Assembly (NCBI RefSeq): GCF_019704555.1
Contig: NZ_AP024745.1
Span: forward strand, 7,758,501-7,822,500
From: Actinoplanes sp. L3-i22
Lineage (GTDB): Bacteria; Actinomycetota; Actinomycetes; Mycobacteriales; Micromonosporaceae
DNA length: 64,000 nucleotides
Direction: 5' to 3'
A model generated the notes under the pieces. It was not told the origin of the DNA and ran no database searches. It worked only from the letters and a program-made list of their open reading frames with translations. Shown one piece after another: positions 30,571-40,453 of the stretch (the first letter of the stretch is position 1; each line of letters starts with the position of its first letter). The translations under genes and the position numbers were made by a program.

Positions 30571-30720
30571 CCGAGACACGACCGCCGTCCTCGCACAGCT
30601 GAGCCCGCCGGCCGGCGGCCGCCGAGACCCGGCCGCCGTCCTCGCGCAGCTGAGCCCGCGGGCCGACGGCAGCCGAGACACGGCCGTCGTCCTCGCGAGG
30701 CGAAACCTGCGGGGCGGCGG
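30571..30720. repeat. About 50-bp tandem repeat, three copies, intergenic
   Basis: Units of the form CCGAGACACGRCCGCCGTCCTCGC.CAGCTGAGCCCG start at about 30571, 30620 and 30672, with increasing divergence. All three frames on both strands look like repeat translation rather than protein. It lies between the TetR and mannonate dehydratase genes, both ending here. Confidence 0.75.
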
Positions 30721-30766
30721 GCGGCAGCGGCCGGCGTTGCTGGAGGTTGGGGGTGCCGGAGCCGTG

Positions 30767-31975
30767 TCACCAGCTGTGCAGGGTGCCGTCGGTGAGGCGG
30801 TTGATCGGGAGGGCGGCCGGGCGGTAGGGGTATTGCGCCGCCAGCTCCTCGTCGATGTCGACGCCGAGGCCGGGGGTCTCCGGTGGGTGGAGGTAGCCGG
30901 CCTCGAAGTGGTAGCCGTGCGGGAAGACCGCGTCGGTCTCCGGGGAGTGCGGCATGTACTCCTGGAGGCCGAAGTTCGGGATGGCCAGGTCCACGTGCAG
31001 GGCCGCGGCCAGGCAGATCGGCGACAGGTCGGTGGCCCCGTGCGAGCCGCTGCGAACGTGGTAGAGGGCGGCCAGGTCGAAGATCCGGCGCAGGTGGGTG
31101 ATGCCGCCGGCGTGCACGACCGTGGTGCGGATGTAGTCGATCAGCTGGCCGGTGATCAGCTGCTGGCAGTCCCAGACGCTGTTGAACACCTCGCCGACCG
31201 CGAGCGGCGTGGTCGTGTGCTGCCGGATCAGCCGGAAGCCCTCCTGCAGCTCGGCCGGGACCGGGTCCTCCAGCCAGGTCAGCGCGTAGGGCTCCAGGCT
31301 CTTGCCGAGGCGGGCGGCCTCGATCGGGGTGAGCCGGTGGTGCACGTCGTGCAGCAGCCGCAGACCCGGGCCGAACTCGGCGCGGACGTCGGCGAGGACG
31401 CGCGGCATGTGGTCGAGGTAGAGCGCGGTGTCCCAGACCGACTCGGCCGGCACCGCCGCGGACGCGGGCTCGTAGGTCTCCCCCGGCTTGCCGACGCCGT
31501 AGACCGACTCCAGCCCCGGAATGCCGGCCTGAACCCGCACCGCCCGATACCCTAAACCGACATATCGCGATATTTCCGAGAGCAGCCCCTCCTCGGTGTC
31601 CGCGTTCGCATGACCGTAAACGGTCACGCCCTCCCGCGACCGCCCGCCGAGCAGCTGATAGACCGGCAGCCCGGCCACCTTCCCCTTGAGATCCCACAGC
31701 GCGGTGTCCACCGCCGCGATGGCGGTCATCGTCACCGGCCCCCGCCGCCAGTAGGACCCCTGGTACAGGTACTGCCAGGTGTCCTCGATCCGAGCCGGGT
31801 CGCGCCCGAGCAACGCCGGCACCACGTGCTCCCGCAGGTAGGCGGCGACGGCCAGCTCCCGGCCGTTGAGGGTCGCGTCCCCCACCCCGTACGTACCCTC
31901 GGAAGTAATGATCTTCAAGGTCACGAAGTTGCGGCCCGGGCAGGTCACGATCACCCGGGCGTCCACGATCCTCAC
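30767..31975 (-). CDS. D-mannonate dehydratase-type enolase-superfamily enzyme (ManD/RspA)
   Basis: The 402-aa enzyme has the ManD pattern: [45 protein letters not shown], the metal-ligand sites LLHDVHH, TWLEDP and VGEVFNS, then [13 protein letters not shown] and [16 protein letters not shown]. It dehydrates D-mannonate (or a related aldonate) to 2-keto-3-deoxygluconate. The GTG start at 31975 overlaps the permease stop (GTGA). As the last gene of a LacI-controlled importer operon it suggests uptake and use of a hexonate or hexuronide. Confidence 0.88.
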   Translation of the reverse strand: MRIVDARVIVTCPGRNFVTLKIITSEGTYGVGDATLNGRELAVAAYLREHVVPALLGRDPARIEDTWQYLYQGSYWRRGPVTMTAIAAVDTALWDLKGKVAGLPVYQLLGGRSREGVTVYGHANADTEEGLLSEISRYVGLGYRAVRVQAGIPGLESVYGVGKPGETYEPASAAVPAESVWDTALYLDHMPRVLADVRAEFGPGLRLLHDVHHRLTPIEAARLGKSLEPYALTWLEDPVPAELQEGFRLIRQHTTTPLAVGEVFNSVWDCQQLITGQLIDYIRTTVVHAGGITHLRRIFDLAALYHVRSGSHGATDLSPICLAAALHVDLAIPNFGLQEYMPHSPETDAVFPHGYHFEAGYLHPPETPGLGVDIDEELAAQYPYRPAALPINRLTDGTLHSW

Positions 31976-32805
31976 TCCGGGTCCTCCTTGACCCGGGCCA
32001 CCAGCTGCGTCGGATTCACGAAGCGCAACGCCACCACCAGCAGGATCAGCATCATCACGCAGTAGATGACGGCCATCGCGTCGACCGACTGCTGGGCCCG
32101 GATCCCGGCCGCCGACATCGAGTAGAACAGCGCCACGACCAGGGTCTGCGAGTCCGGCCCGGCGGTCAGGAAGGTCAGCTCGAACATCCCGACGGTCCGG
32201 ACCACGACCAGGATGGACGCCGCCAGGATGCCCGGGACGAGCAGCGGCGCGAGGATCGAGGTGAACACGTGCCGGGTGCGCGCGCCGCACATCCGGGCGG
32301 CCCGTTCGACGGCCGGGTCGATCTGCTCGATGAACGGGGTCATCGTCAGGATCACGAACGGGACCGAGGGCACCAGGTTGGCGAGCACGACGCCGGAGAG
32401 GTGACCGGCGAGGCCGTACTTGTAGAGGACGGTGGCCAGCGGGATGCCGTAGGTGATCGGCGGCATCAGGATCGGCAGCAGGAAGAGCAGGTAGAGCAGG
32501 CGGCTGCCGGGGAACTTGCGGCGGGCCAGCACGTACGCCGCGGGCACCCCGACCAGCACCGAGATGCCGGCCACCAGCAGGCAGACGACGAGCGTGACGG
32601 TCAGCACCGGCAGCAGCGTGAAGTCCGTCCACGCCTGCCCGTACCACCGGGTGGTGAACGCCTCCGGCAGCCACGTGTCGAACCACCGCACGCCGAACGA
32701 GTTGACCAGCACCGACCCGATCACGCCGGCCAGCCCGACGAAGAAGATGACGACCAGTCCCCAGACCACCCAGGCGCCCGGCCGGGCCACGATCCGCCGG
32801 CTCAT
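31972..32805 (-). CDS. ABC transporter permease 2 (PotC/spermidine-iron-type family)
   Basis: The 277-aa membrane protein has six hydrophobic segments. The EAA-loop region reads [32 protein letters not shown], characteristic of the polyamine/iron/thiamine-type importer permeases rather than CUT1 sugar permeases. ATG 32805 overlaps the permease 1 stop by 4 nt, and its own stop overlaps the dehydratase GTG. Confidence 0.92.
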   Translation of the reverse strand: MSRRIVARPGAWVVWGLVVIFFVGLAGVIGSVLVNSFGVRWFDTWLPEAFTTRWYGQAWTDFTLLPVLTVTLVVCLLVAGISVLVGVPAAYVLARRKFPGSRLLYLLFLLPILMPPITYGIPLATVLYKYGLAGHLSGVVLANLVPSVPFVILTMTPFIEQIDPAVERAARMCGARTRHVFTSILAPLLVPGILAASILVVVRTVGMFELTFLTAGPDSQTLVVALFYSMSAAGIRAQQSVDAMAVIYCVMMLILLVVALRFVNPTQLVARVKEDPE

Positions 32806-33689
32806 CCTTTGCCTCCCGCGGTCGAACCGGTGTAGAGCAGGCTGCGCAACCCGAGCACGACGCTGATGACCACGAGCTCGACCGCGCCCATGATGATCGC
32901 CGCCGCCGAGGCCGCCGCGTAGTCGTAGTGGACGTAGGCCGCCTCGTACGCCGCGATGCTGATCACCCGGGTGCTGCCGGACGGGTCGCCGACCAGGATC
33001 GCCGACGGGAAGACGCTGAACGCGAGGACGAACGTCAGGCAGAACGTGGTGGCCAGGCCCGGCGCGAGCAGCGGCAGCGTGATCCGGAAGAACCGCTGTG
33101 CCCAGCCCGCCCCGAGCGTCGCCGCGGCACGTTCCAGGCTCGGATCGATCCCGGACAGGTAGGAGAGCACGAGCAGGAACGCGAACGGGAATCCGGTGAT
33201 CACCAGCGAGAAGAACACCCCCCAGTAGTTGTGGGTGAGCGTGACCGGCTGGTCGACCAGGCCCAGCGTCAACAGGAACCGGTTGAACCACCCGGTCGGC
33301 CCGAGGAAGTTCAGCAACCCTTCCGCGGTGAGCACCGTCCCGAGCGTGATCGGCACGACCAGGACCGTGGTGAGCAGCCGCTTGCCGCGGAACCGGCCGC
33401 GCATCCGGTACGCGATCGGCACCGCGGCGAGCACGTTGAACAGCGCCGCCGGCAGGGCGATCGCGAGCGTCGTGCCGATCGTGTCGCGCTGGTAAGCATC
33501 GGTGAAGAAGGCCCGGTAGGCGGCGAGCGCCCCGCCCTGCGCCGGCTGCAGCGACACCGCGATGCCGTAGCAGAACGGGTAGACGAACAGCACGACGACG
33601 AACACCGTGGCCGGGACCAGGAGCAGCAGTTGCGGGTCGACGCCCCGCTCGGCGAGCCGGTGCCGGATCGCCAGGGTGGCGGTGGTCAT
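32802..33689 (-). CDS. ABC transporter permease 1 (PotB-type family)
   Basis: The 295-aa membrane protein has six hydrophobic segments and the EAA loop [35 protein letters not shown] 33689 overlaps the ATPase stop (ATGA). It forms the channel with permease 2. All genes of this operon are coupled by 4-nt overlaps. Confidence 0.93.
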   Translation of the reverse strand: MTTATLAIRHRLAERGVDPQLLLLVPATVFVVVLFVYPFCYGIAVSLQPAQGGALAAYRAFFTDAYQRDTIGTTLAIALPAALFNVLAAVPIAYRMRGRFRGKRLLTTVLVVPITLGTVLTAEGLLNFLGPTGWFNRFLLTLGLVDQPVTLTHNYWGVFFSLVITGFPFAFLLVLSYLSGIDPSLERAAATLGAGWAQRFFRITLPLLAPGLATTFCLTFVLAFSVFPSAILVGDPSGSTRVISIAAYEAAYVHYDYAAASAAAIIMGAVELVVISVVLGLRSLLYTGSTAGGKG

Positions 33690-34723
33690 GCCGGAAACAC
33701 CAGCAGCCGGTCGGGCGGGAAGGTCACCGACACCTTGTCGCCCGGCGCCAGGCGCTGTGACGTGCGCAGATGCAACGTCAAGCCGTCGGCTGTCCGGGCT
33801 TCGGCGGCGATCTCCCGCCCGTGGTACTCGGCGACCTCCACGGTCACCTCGACTCCCGAGGGGTCGAGCACGATGTCGTCGGGACGGATCGCGGCCACCA
33901 CCGGATCACCGGGTTGGACCGGGCCGGCCGGGCTTCCCGCCGTACCTCCGAATTGGTCGATTTTGATCTCGGCGGCCGAGAGAAAGATGCCGGGCAGCAG
34001 GTTGCGGAAGCCCATGAAATCGGCGACGTGCCGGTTCGCGGGCCGGGTGTGCACCTCCTCCGGAGTGCCGATCTGCTGGACCCGCCCGGCGCGCAGCACC
34101 ACCAGGCGATCGGCCATCGACAGCGCCTCCTCCTGGTCGTGCGTCACATAGACCGTGGTCAGGCCCAGGTTCTGGTGCAGCCGGCGGATCTCGGTGCGCA
34201 TCTCCAGCCGCAGTTTCGCGTCCAGGTTGCTGAGCGGCTCGTCCATCAGCACCAGCGACGGCTCGACGACGACCGCGCGGGCGATCGCGACCCGCTGCTG
34301 CTGACCGCCGGAGAGCTGGCCGGGCAGCTTGCCGGCGTGCTCCTCCAGGTGCACCAGGCGAATCGCCTCGTCGGTCCGGCGCCGCGCCTCGGCCCGCGCC
34401 ACGTTCCGCATTTTCAGACCAAAGGAAATATTCTTGCGTACGGACATATGCGGGAAAAGTGCGTAGTTCTGGAAGACCATCCCGAACCCACGGCGCTCCG
34501 GCGGCAACGTGTCCAACCGGTCCCCGTCCCGCCAGATGCTGCCGGCGCTGAGCGGGAGCAGCCCGGCCAGGCAGTTCAGCGCGGTCGACTTGCCGCACCC
34601 GGACGGGCCGAGCAGCGCGATGAACTCGCCCCGCCGGATCTCCAGGTCGAGCCCGGTCAGGGCGTCCGCACCGGCGAACCGGCGGGTCACCCCGTCCAGG
34701 CGCAGCGACGCGAACGTCGTCAT
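33686..34723 (-). CDS. ABC transporter ATPase (PotA/UgpC-like, with TOBE domain)
   Basis: The 345-aa ATPase has Walker A LLGPSGCGKSTALN near residue 38, the Q-loop FQNYALFPHMSVRKN, signature QLSGGQQQRVAIARA, Walker B VLMDEPLSNLDAKLR and the TTVYVTHDQEEALSMADR switch. The C-terminal approximately 100 residues form a TOBE substrate-regulation domain. It powers uptake through the two downstream permeases. ATG 34723 overlaps the binding-protein stop. Confidence 0.94.
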   Translation of the reverse strand: MTTFASLRLDGVTRRFAGADALTGLDLEIRRGEFIALLGPSGCGKSTALNCLAGLLPLSAGSIWRDGDRLDTLPPERRGFGMVFQNYALFPHMSVRKNISFGLKMRNVARAEARRRTDEAIRLVHLEEHAGKLPGQLSGGQQQRVAIARAVVVEPSLVLMDEPLSNLDAKLRLEMRTEIRRLHQNLGLTTVYVTHDQEEALSMADRLVVLRAGRVQQIGTPEEVHTRPANRHVADFMGFRNLLPGIFLSAAEIKIDQFGGTAGSPAGPVQPGDPVVAAIRPDDIVLDPSGVEVTVEVAEYHGREIAAEARTADGLTLHLRTSQRLAPGDKVSVTFPPDRLLVFPA

Positions 34724-35928
34724 TTCTTGACCTTGGCGCCGCCGACCTCGCGGTCCCACCGGTCGAACGCGGCGACCAGGGCTTTCGCGTCCAGCGGGAC
34801 CTCGATCGGGTTGTTCGCGATGAGCTTGAGGTACTCGGGCCGGCCGTACTCCCGGATCGCCTGCTGGCTCTCCGCGGGCGCCATCTCGATGGTCACGCCG
34901 TCGACCGCCGGGCCCGGGAAGAAGTAGCCCTTGTCGTACGCCTTGGCCTGCTGTTCCGGGGTGAGCATCCAGGCCAGCAGGTTGAGGACCGCGGACTGCT
35001 TGTCGGTGGAGACGCCCTTCGGCACGACCGCGTAGTGCGCGTCGGTCACCCAGTGGAAGCCGTTGAGCGTGCCGATCTCGGCCTCCTTCGGCACCGTCCC
35101 GAGCACCCGCGGGTTGATGTCCCAGCCGGTCGTCGACGCGATGATCTTCGCCGAGCCGTTCGCCAGGTTCTTCATCGTCTCGCTGGTGGTGGACGGGTAG
35201 AGCGTGACCGTCTCGCCGAGCTGCTTGAGGTAGTCCCAGGTCTTCGCCCAGCCGTTGACCGGGTCCTTCGGGTCGGTGTCGCCGAGCAGGTAGGGCAGGC
35301 CCATCAGGAACGTCCGGCCCGGACCGGAGTTGGACGGGCGGGCGTACTGCACCGCGCCCGGGTTCGCCTTGGCGTAGGCGAGCAGGTCGGCGGTGTTCCG
35401 CGGCGGGTCGGGCACCTTGGCCGGCAGGTACTCGATCAGCGGCCCGGACGGGTAGTAGGTGACCGTCACGCCCTGGTCGCCGGCCAGTTTCTGCATCGCG
35501 GCCGCGCCGTGCAGGTAGTTGTTCATGCCGGGGAGGCGGCTCGCGTAGGTCGGCAGCAGCGGCACCCACAGCTGCTGGTCGATCCCGGCGGCCAGGCCGT
35601 CCACCCCGGTCAGCACCAGGTCGATGTCCACCCGGTTGGCCGCCTGCTGCGCCTTGATCTTGCCGACCAGCTCCGGGGCGGTCGCCTTGGTGTAGGTGAC
35701 CCGCTCGATCACCCCGCTGTTCTTCGCCACGAAATCGTCGATCATGCCCTGGGTGAGCTGCAGGTCCCCGGCCACGTCCAGCACGTTGAGGGTGACCGCC
35801 TTGGCCGGCTTGTCCGGGACCGGGCCGGACGCGCTGGTGGCCGGCGTGTTGTTGTCCGGCGGGCTGCACGCGGCGACGGTGACCGCGGCGGCGGTGAGGG
35901 TGAGGAGTTGGCGGCGACTGGGCGACAT
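34720..35928 (-). CDS. ABC transporter solute-binding lipoprotein
   Basis: The 402-aa family 1 binding protein has a twin-arginine-like lipoprotein signal (MSPSRRQLLTLTAAAVTVAAC) and a mature part with VTLNVLDVAGDLQLTQGMIDDF, DIDLVLTGVDGLAAG and GGAKVKK at the end. Its fold type goes with the PotB/C-type permeases. ATG 35928 with AAGGGA upstream is preferred to 35967. The gene follows the LacI regulator by 13 nt on the same strand, so regulator and importer share a transcript. Confidence 0.9.
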   Translation of the reverse strand: MSPSRRQLLTLTAAAVTVAACSPPDNNTPATSASGPVPDKPAKAVTLNVLDVAGDLQLTQGMIDDFVAKNSGVIERVTYTKATAPELVGKIKAQQAANRVDIDLVLTGVDGLAAGIDQQLWVPLLPTYASRLPGMNNYLHGAAAMQKLAGDQGVTVTYYPSGPLIEYLPAKVPDPPRNTADLLAYAKANPGAVQYARPSNSGPGRTFLMGLPYLLGDTDPKDPVNGWAKTWDYLKQLGETVTLYPSTTSETMKNLANGSAKIIASTTGWDINPRVLGTVPKEAEIGTLNGFHWVTDAHYAVVPKGVSTDKQSAVLNLLAWMLTPEQQAKAYDKGYFFPGPAVDGVTIEMAPAESQQAIREYGRPEYLKLIANNPIEVPLDAKALVAAFDRWDREVGGAKVKK

Positions 35929-35941
35929 GGTCGTTCCCTTC

Positions 35942-36922
35942 TTACCGAACTGGACCGGTTGATCCACGCACGATCAACTGGGTGGGCAGCACCCGGCGGG
36001 TGGCGCCGTCGTCCCGGTCGGCCATCAGCTCCAGCAGCAGATCCACCCCGACCCGGCCGATCTGCTCCTTGGCGATCGCGACCGTGGTCAGCGGCGGGCC
36101 GACCAGCCCGGCGACCAGGATGTCGTCGAAGCCGACGACGCTCATCCGCTCCGGGACGGCGACGCCCCGGACGTGGAACCGTTGCAGCAGCCCGAGCGCG
36201 ACCAGGTCGTTGTAGGCCAGGACGGCGGTGGCCGCGGAGGCGAGCACGAGGTCGGCGGCGGCCGCTCCGCCGTCGACGGTGGGCGCGACGTTGCCGGCCT
36301 CGACCAGGGTCATCTCCCGGGCGGCGGTCGCGGCGCGCAGGCCCCGCAGCCGGTCGCGGTTGGACCAGGAGGTGCGCGGGCCGGCGACGTACGCGATGGT
36401 GCGGTGACCGAGCGCGTGCAGGTGCGCGACCGCCTGCCGCATGCCGTCGGCGCTGTCCGCGGTGACCGACGGGAACGGCGTGATCCGGCGGTTCAGCACG
36501 ACGATCGGCTTCTCCCCGGCGAACGACCGCAGGTCCTCGTCGGGCGCCCGCGGCGAGCAGAGCAGGAACCCGTCGACCTGCTTGGCGAGGGCCCGGATGG
36601 CCGGCACCTCGACCGCCGGGTCCTCGTCGGTGTCGCTGAGGAAGACCGCGTAGTCGAAACGGCGCGCCTGGGTCTGGATCGACTTCACCACCGACGGGAA
36701 GAACGGGTTGGCCAGATCGGGCAGGACCACGCCGATGTTCAGGGTGCGCCCGGTGATCAGGCTGCGGGCCACCCGGTTGGGGTGATATCCGAGCTCCCGG
36801 GCCGCGCTCTCGACGCGCTCCCGGGTCTCCGGCCGGACCCGTGCGGGATCGGCCAGGGCCCGGCACACCGAGGACTGCGAGACCCCGGCGAGCCGGGCGA
36901 CGTCCTTGATGGTCACCGCCAC
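35942..36922 (-). CDS. LacI-family transcriptional regulator
   Basis: The 326-aa regulator opens with the LacI helix-turn-helix, VTIKDVARLAGVSQSSVCRALADPARVRPETRERV and the hinge ELGYHPNRVARSL, then a periplasmic-binding-type sensor (IGVVLPDLANPFFPSV; VVGFDDILVAGLVGPPLTTV). GTG 36922 with AAGGGG upstream is the likely start; ATG 36940 is possible. It is the first gene of the importer/dehydratase operon and its own promoter carries a consensus LacI operator, so the operon is probably autoregulated. Confidence 0.92.
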   Translation of the reverse strand: MAVTIKDVARLAGVSQSSVCRALADPARVRPETRERVESAARELGYHPNRVARSLITGRTLNIGVVLPDLANPFFPSVVKSIQTQARRFDYAVFLSDTDEDPAVEVPAIRALAKQVDGFLLCSPRAPDEDLRSFAGEKPIVVLNRRITPFPSVTADSADGMRQAVAHLHALGHRTIAYVAGPRTSWSNRDRLRGLRAATAAREMTLVEAGNVAPTVDGGAAAADLVLASAATAVLAYNDLVALGLLQRFHVRGVAVPERMSVVGFDDILVAGLVGPPLTTVAIAKEQIGRVGVDLLLELMADRDDGATRRVLPTQLIVRGSTGPVR

Positions 36923-36965
36923 GACAAACCCCTTGATCATTCGATGTCGATCGATCAATGGAGTC

Positions 36966-36995
36966 AGTCTGGAATCGTTTCCAGAATATTGTCAA
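36966..36995 (-). promoter_or_regulatory. LacI-operon promoter with LacI operator in the -35/-10 spacer
   Basis: On the minus strand, TTGACA (36990-36995) and CAGACT (36966-36971) are 18 nt apart. The spacer contains TGGAAACGATTCCA, matching the general LacI-family operator pattern TGNAANCGNTTNCA; with flanks it is the perfect repeat CTGGAATCGTTTCCAG on the plus strand (36969-36984). Repressor binding would directly block RNA polymerase. Confidence 0.85.
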
Positions 36996-37040
36996 GAAGT
37001 TGCGCACAGACGGTCAGACCGGTGTGGCAGGGTGTGGCCC

Positions 37041-37523
37041 ATGTTGTTGCTCGCCCGGCTGGCCGGGTTCTTCGCCGCGCACGGCATGTGGTCGATCGCC
37101 GACGGAGGCGGGCCGATCACCCCGCTGCTCGGACACGAGAAGGCCGACGGGCGGCGCGGCGGCGCCCGGTTCGCCGACGAGGACCTGGAGCTCGCGGTCA
37201 AGGCCGGGCAGGCCGCCCTGGCCGGGAACGCCGAGCTGGCGGCCCGGGCGGTGCTGGTCTTCGACGGCTATGTTCCGCTGCCGAGCGGGCGCACCGACGC
37301 GCTGATCATCGAGGGCGCGGAGTACGAGCCGGCGCTCCGCACGCTCCGGATGGCGGTGCCGTACCGGCCGTCGCCGTTCGCGGTCTTCCGCCCGAAATTC
37401 CTGCTGGCCGACGGCGTCGAGCGGGACGGGTTCGCGGCGCTGGGCGACGCGTTCTACGCGGGTGTCGACTCCCACGAGCAGGCCGGCCCGCTCTGGAACG
37501 CGAGTCTGGATCAGTCCATCTAG
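37041..37523 (+). CDS. Unrecognised 160-aa protein
   Basis: I do not recognise a family. The sequence has an N-terminal hydrophobic helix (LLLARLAGFFAAHGMW), then a soluble alpha/beta region with repeated YRPSPFAVFRPKF and GYVPLPSGRTDALIIEG segments. It diverges from the LacI operon and its stop TAG overlaps the LAL regulator stop by 4 nt (shared CTAG). ATG 37041 is downstream of the LacI promoter; there is only a weak SD. Codon usage fits a real gene. Confidence 0.7.
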   Translation: MLLLARLAGFFAAHGMWSIADGGGPITPLLGHEKADGRRGGARFADEDLELAVKAGQAALAGNAELAARAVLVFDGYVPLPSGRTDALIIEGAEYEPALRTLRMAVPYRPSPFAVFRPKFLLADGVERDGFAALGDAFYAGVDSHEQAGPLWNASLDQSI

Positions 37524-40363
37524 TTCTCCGGCAGGGACGTGGCCAGCTGGGCGCGGCTGCTGACCGCGAGCTTCTGGAAGACGTGGGTCAGGTGGGTCTC
37601 GACCGTGCGGCGGGTGACGTAGAGCTGGTCGGCGATCTGCTTGTTGCTGTGCCCCAGCGCGGCCAGGACCGCGACCCGGTGCTCGGCCGGCGTCAGCGCG
37701 CCCGGGCCGGTGATCACCGTCCGGCGCGGGCGCCCGCCCGCGGCGAGCAGCTCCTGCCGGGCCCGCCGGGCGATCAGCCGCATCCCGCCGTGATCGGCCA
37801 GGTCCAGGGCCTGGACCAGGGGATCCCGGGCGGCCGCGCGCTGGTTCGCCCGGCGTAGCGCGGCGCCCAGGTCGGTCAGCACCCGGGCGTACTCCAGCCG
37901 CATCGGGGACGCGGCCAGCAGGTGGGCGGCCTGGGTCAGCAGCGGGACCGCCTCGACCGGCGGGACCGTGCGGGCCAGCGCGCGCAGGCCGGCGCCGCGC
38001 GGACCGGCCAGGCCGACCCGGGCGGCCAGGTCCAGGTGCTCCTCGGCCAGCCGGCGGGCGGCCGGGAAGTCCCCGAGCGCGGCCAGGGCCAGGCAGTCGT
38101 CGACCCGCCAGGCGGCCAGCCCGGGGTGCCGCGCGCCGAGCGCCTGCCAGATCGCGGCGGCCGCGGTCAGGTCGGCGTGCGCGTCGGCCGGGCGGTGCTG
38201 GGCCAGGCGCAGGCGGGCCCGGCGCTCCAGCAGCAGCGCGGTCCGCAGCTTGCCCGGCGCCAGGCTGCCGAGCCCGGCCACCGCGGCGGCGCTGGGCCGC
38301 GGCCGGTCCGGGCTGCCCCAGCCGGCCGCCTCCGCGGCGGCCAGGGCGGCCTCGGCGGACGGCAGGTCGTCGGCCTCGGTCAGCGCCTCCACCAGCGGGA
38401 ACACCGTCCAGACCAGACCCGGTGCGGGCGGGTTGGCGAGCTTGAACTCGAACGCGAACCGGGCGTCGGCGACCGCGTCCCCGACCCGCCCGGCCGGGAC
38501 CAGGGCGTGCGCCCGGACGAAGCTGCCGTGCGCCAGCGCGGTCATCCAGCCCCGCGGGCGGACCTGGTCGATCAGCGCGTCGCACAGCCCCCGGACGATG
38601 TCCAGCTCCTCCGTCGCGACCAGGGCGAACTTCAGCACGGTGGCGAGCAGCGACCCGATCTCGGCGTCCAGGGCCGGGCGCAGGATCGCGGCGGTCTCGG
38701 CGGCCGGCCGGCCCTCGATCGCCGCGAGGTGCCCGTGGTGCACGCCCCACACCGGCGCCACGTCCGGGCCGGTGTGCCGCAGCGTGCGCCGCCGCGCGTC
38801 GGGGACGGTCGCGGCGTCCAGCCAGGCGGAGCAGACCAGTTCCGCCTCGATCTCGTCGAGGACCGCCGGGGCCGCGCCGGGGGCCGGATCGGCGTCCAGG
38901 ATCCGGTGGCAGAGCCGCAGCGCCTGATCGTGGTAGCCGGCCATGCCCAGCGCCCGGGCACCGGCCAGGGTGATCCCCGCCTGCTGATCAGGATCGGTCG
39001 CCCGCTCCACCGCCGAGGCCAGCAGCGGGTAGGCCTCCGGCTTGACCTGCTCGGCGGTGACCAGGCCGAGGCGACAGAGCAGATCGGCTTCGGCGTACGC
39101 CTCGATCGGCCCCTCGGTCAACGCCCGGCGCAGGAAGGTCGCCGCGTTCTGCGCCGCGCCCCGCCGCCAGGCGCGGTCGGCAGCCGTGCTCAGCGCGCTG
39201 ACCGTAGCGGGCTCACCAGCGGGTTCGGTACGCAGCAGGTGGAGCGCGACGGTCTCCGGGTCGGCCCGGGACGCGGCGAGCAGCCGGGCCGCCCGGCCGT
39301 GCCACAGGGCCCGCTCGCCCGCCGGCAGCCCGGTGTAGAGCGCCGCGGCGACCAGCGGGTGGACCAGCGCGTACCCCTCGATCCCGCCCTCCAGGAGCCC
39401 GGCGGACCGCAACCGGTCCGCCAGGAGCGAGGCGTCGGAATGATCCAATCCGGCCAGCTCGCGGGCCTGCCGCAGGGACGCGCCGCGCCCGAGCACGGCG
39501 AACGCCCGGGCCAGCGAGGCGGTCCCGGCGGGCAGCCGGGCGAGCTGGCGGTCGACCGCCCGGGCGACCTGGTCCGGGCCGAAGTCACTGAGCCCGGCGG
39601 CGACCTCGTCGGACGGTTCGAGACGTTCCGCGGCGAGGTGGTCGAGCAGCGCGCCGAGCAGGAACGGGTTGCCGGCGGTGGCGGCGTGGCAGGCCGTGAT
39701 GAACGCCGGACCGGCCGCGGGGAGGCGGTCCAGCACGATCGACCGGACCGCCTCCGGTCGCAGCGGGCTCGGCCGCACCGGCGCGCCCGCCGCGGCCAGC
39801 AGCTCGGCCAGCAGGTCCGGTTCGGCCGGCGGCTCGCCGGAGCGGACCGCGCACAGGATGCCGAGCGGCAGCCCGGTGATCCGGCGGGTCAGCTGACCGA
39901 GCCAGCGCAGCGACGGGGCGTCCGCCCAATGTACGTCGTCGACCAGCAGCAGCGTCGCCGCCCGGGCCGCGAGTCCGCAGGTCAGCCAGGTCAGTCCGTG
40001 CGCGGCGGCGTGCATCGCGTCGCCGGTCGGGGCGTGCGTGGCGCCCTCGTCGTCGAGCGCCCGGCGCGCGGGGGCGGCCGCGCCGACGGCCAGCGCGTCC
40101 CACTCCGAGGTCTGTCGCAGCGGCGCGAACAGCTGCCGGGCGATCCCCCAGCCGGCGTCCCGTTCCAGCGGGCCGCCCCACGCGGACAGCACCCGCAGGC
40201 CGGCCGCCGCCGCGTCGAGGCCGGCGGCGGCGAGCAGACTGGACTTGCCGATCCCGGCCGGGCCCTCGACGACGATCACCGCACCGGTCCCGGAGCGCAC
40301 CTCGCCGAGCCGGTGGTCGAGCATCGCCAGCTCAGCATCGCGTTGCACGAGGGTGCGCGGCAT
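37520..40363 (-). CDS. LuxR-family large ATP-binding regulator (LAL)
   Basis: The 947-aa regulator has an N-terminal AAA/STAND-like ATPase with Walker A GPAGIGKSS (about 34-42) and Walker B TLLLVDDVHWAD near 165, a long helical TPR-like middle and a C-terminal LuxR helix-turn-helix, LTPAEHRVAVLAALGHSNKQIADQLYVTRRTVETHLTHVFQKL (about 888-935). LAL proteins are pathway-specific activators of secondary metabolism or sugar use. No SD; TACGGT ends 7 nt before ATG. The divergent methyltransferase operon shares an upstream palindrome and is the natural target. Confidence 0.93.
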   Translation of the reverse strand: MPRTLVQRDAELAMLDHRLGEVRSGTGAVIVVEGPAGIGKSSLLAAAGLDAAAAGLRVLSAWGGPLERDAGWGIARQLFAPLRQTSEWDALAVGAAAPARRALDDEGATHAPTGDAMHAAAHGLTWLTCGLAARAATLLLVDDVHWADAPSLRWLGQLTRRITGLPLGILCAVRSGEPPAEPDLLAELLAAAGAPVRPSPLRPEAVRSIVLDRLPAAGPAFITACHAATAGNPFLLGALLDHLAAERLEPSDEVAAGLSDFGPDQVARAVDRQLARLPAGTASLARAFAVLGRGASLRQARELAGLDHSDASLLADRLRSAGLLEGGIEGYALVHPLVAAALYTGLPAGERALWHGRAARLLAASRADPETVALHLLRTEPAGEPATVSALSTAADRAWRRGAAQNAATFLRRALTEGPIEAYAEADLLCRLGLVTAEQVKPEAYPLLASAVERATDPDQQAGITLAGARALGMAGYHDQALRLCHRILDADPAPGAAPAVLDEIEAELVCSAWLDAATVPDARRRTLRHTGPDVAPVWGVHHGHLAAIEGRPAAETAAILRPALDAEIGSLLATVLKFALVATEELDIVRGLCDALIDQVRPRGWMTALAHGSFVRAHALVPAGRVGDAVADARFAFEFKLANPPAPGLVWTVFPLVEALTEADDLPSAEAALAAAEAAGWGSPDRPRPSAAAVAGLGSLAPGKLRTALLLERRARLRLAQHRPADAHADLTAAAAIWQALGARHPGLAAWRVDDCLALAALGDFPAARRLAEEHLDLAARVGLAGPRGAGLRALARTVPPVEAVPLLTQAAHLLAASPMRLEYARVLTDLGAALRRANQRAAARDPLVQALDLADHGGMRLIARRARQELLAAGGRPRRTVITGPGALTPAEHRVAVLAALGHSNKQIADQLYVTRRTVETHLTHVFQKLAVSSRAQLATSLPEN

Positions 40364-40401
40364 GGCGCTGACCGTACGTGGTGGCGGCCCGCCGCGAAAC
40401 C

Positions 40402-40425
40402 TCGTGGTCGGAACCACGATTGAAC
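40402..40425 (+). promoter_or_regulatory. Palindrome immediately upstream of a -35 box, LAL/methyltransferase divergent region
   Basis: TCGTGGTCGGAACCACGA (40402-40419) is a 7-bp inverted repeat with 4-nt centre. TTGAAC (40420-40425) follows directly and could be the -35 of the methyltransferase operon. This is the usual position for an activator such as a LuxR-type protein. Confidence 0.55.
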
Positions 40426-40453
40426 GGATCCGCCGCGCGTCCAGCATCAGGGC

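Noticed and set aside
37922..40423. An 833-codon plus-strand frame opposite the LAL regulator
   Set aside because: Gly/Arg/Gln-rich shadow; the LAL frame has Walker and LuxR motifs.
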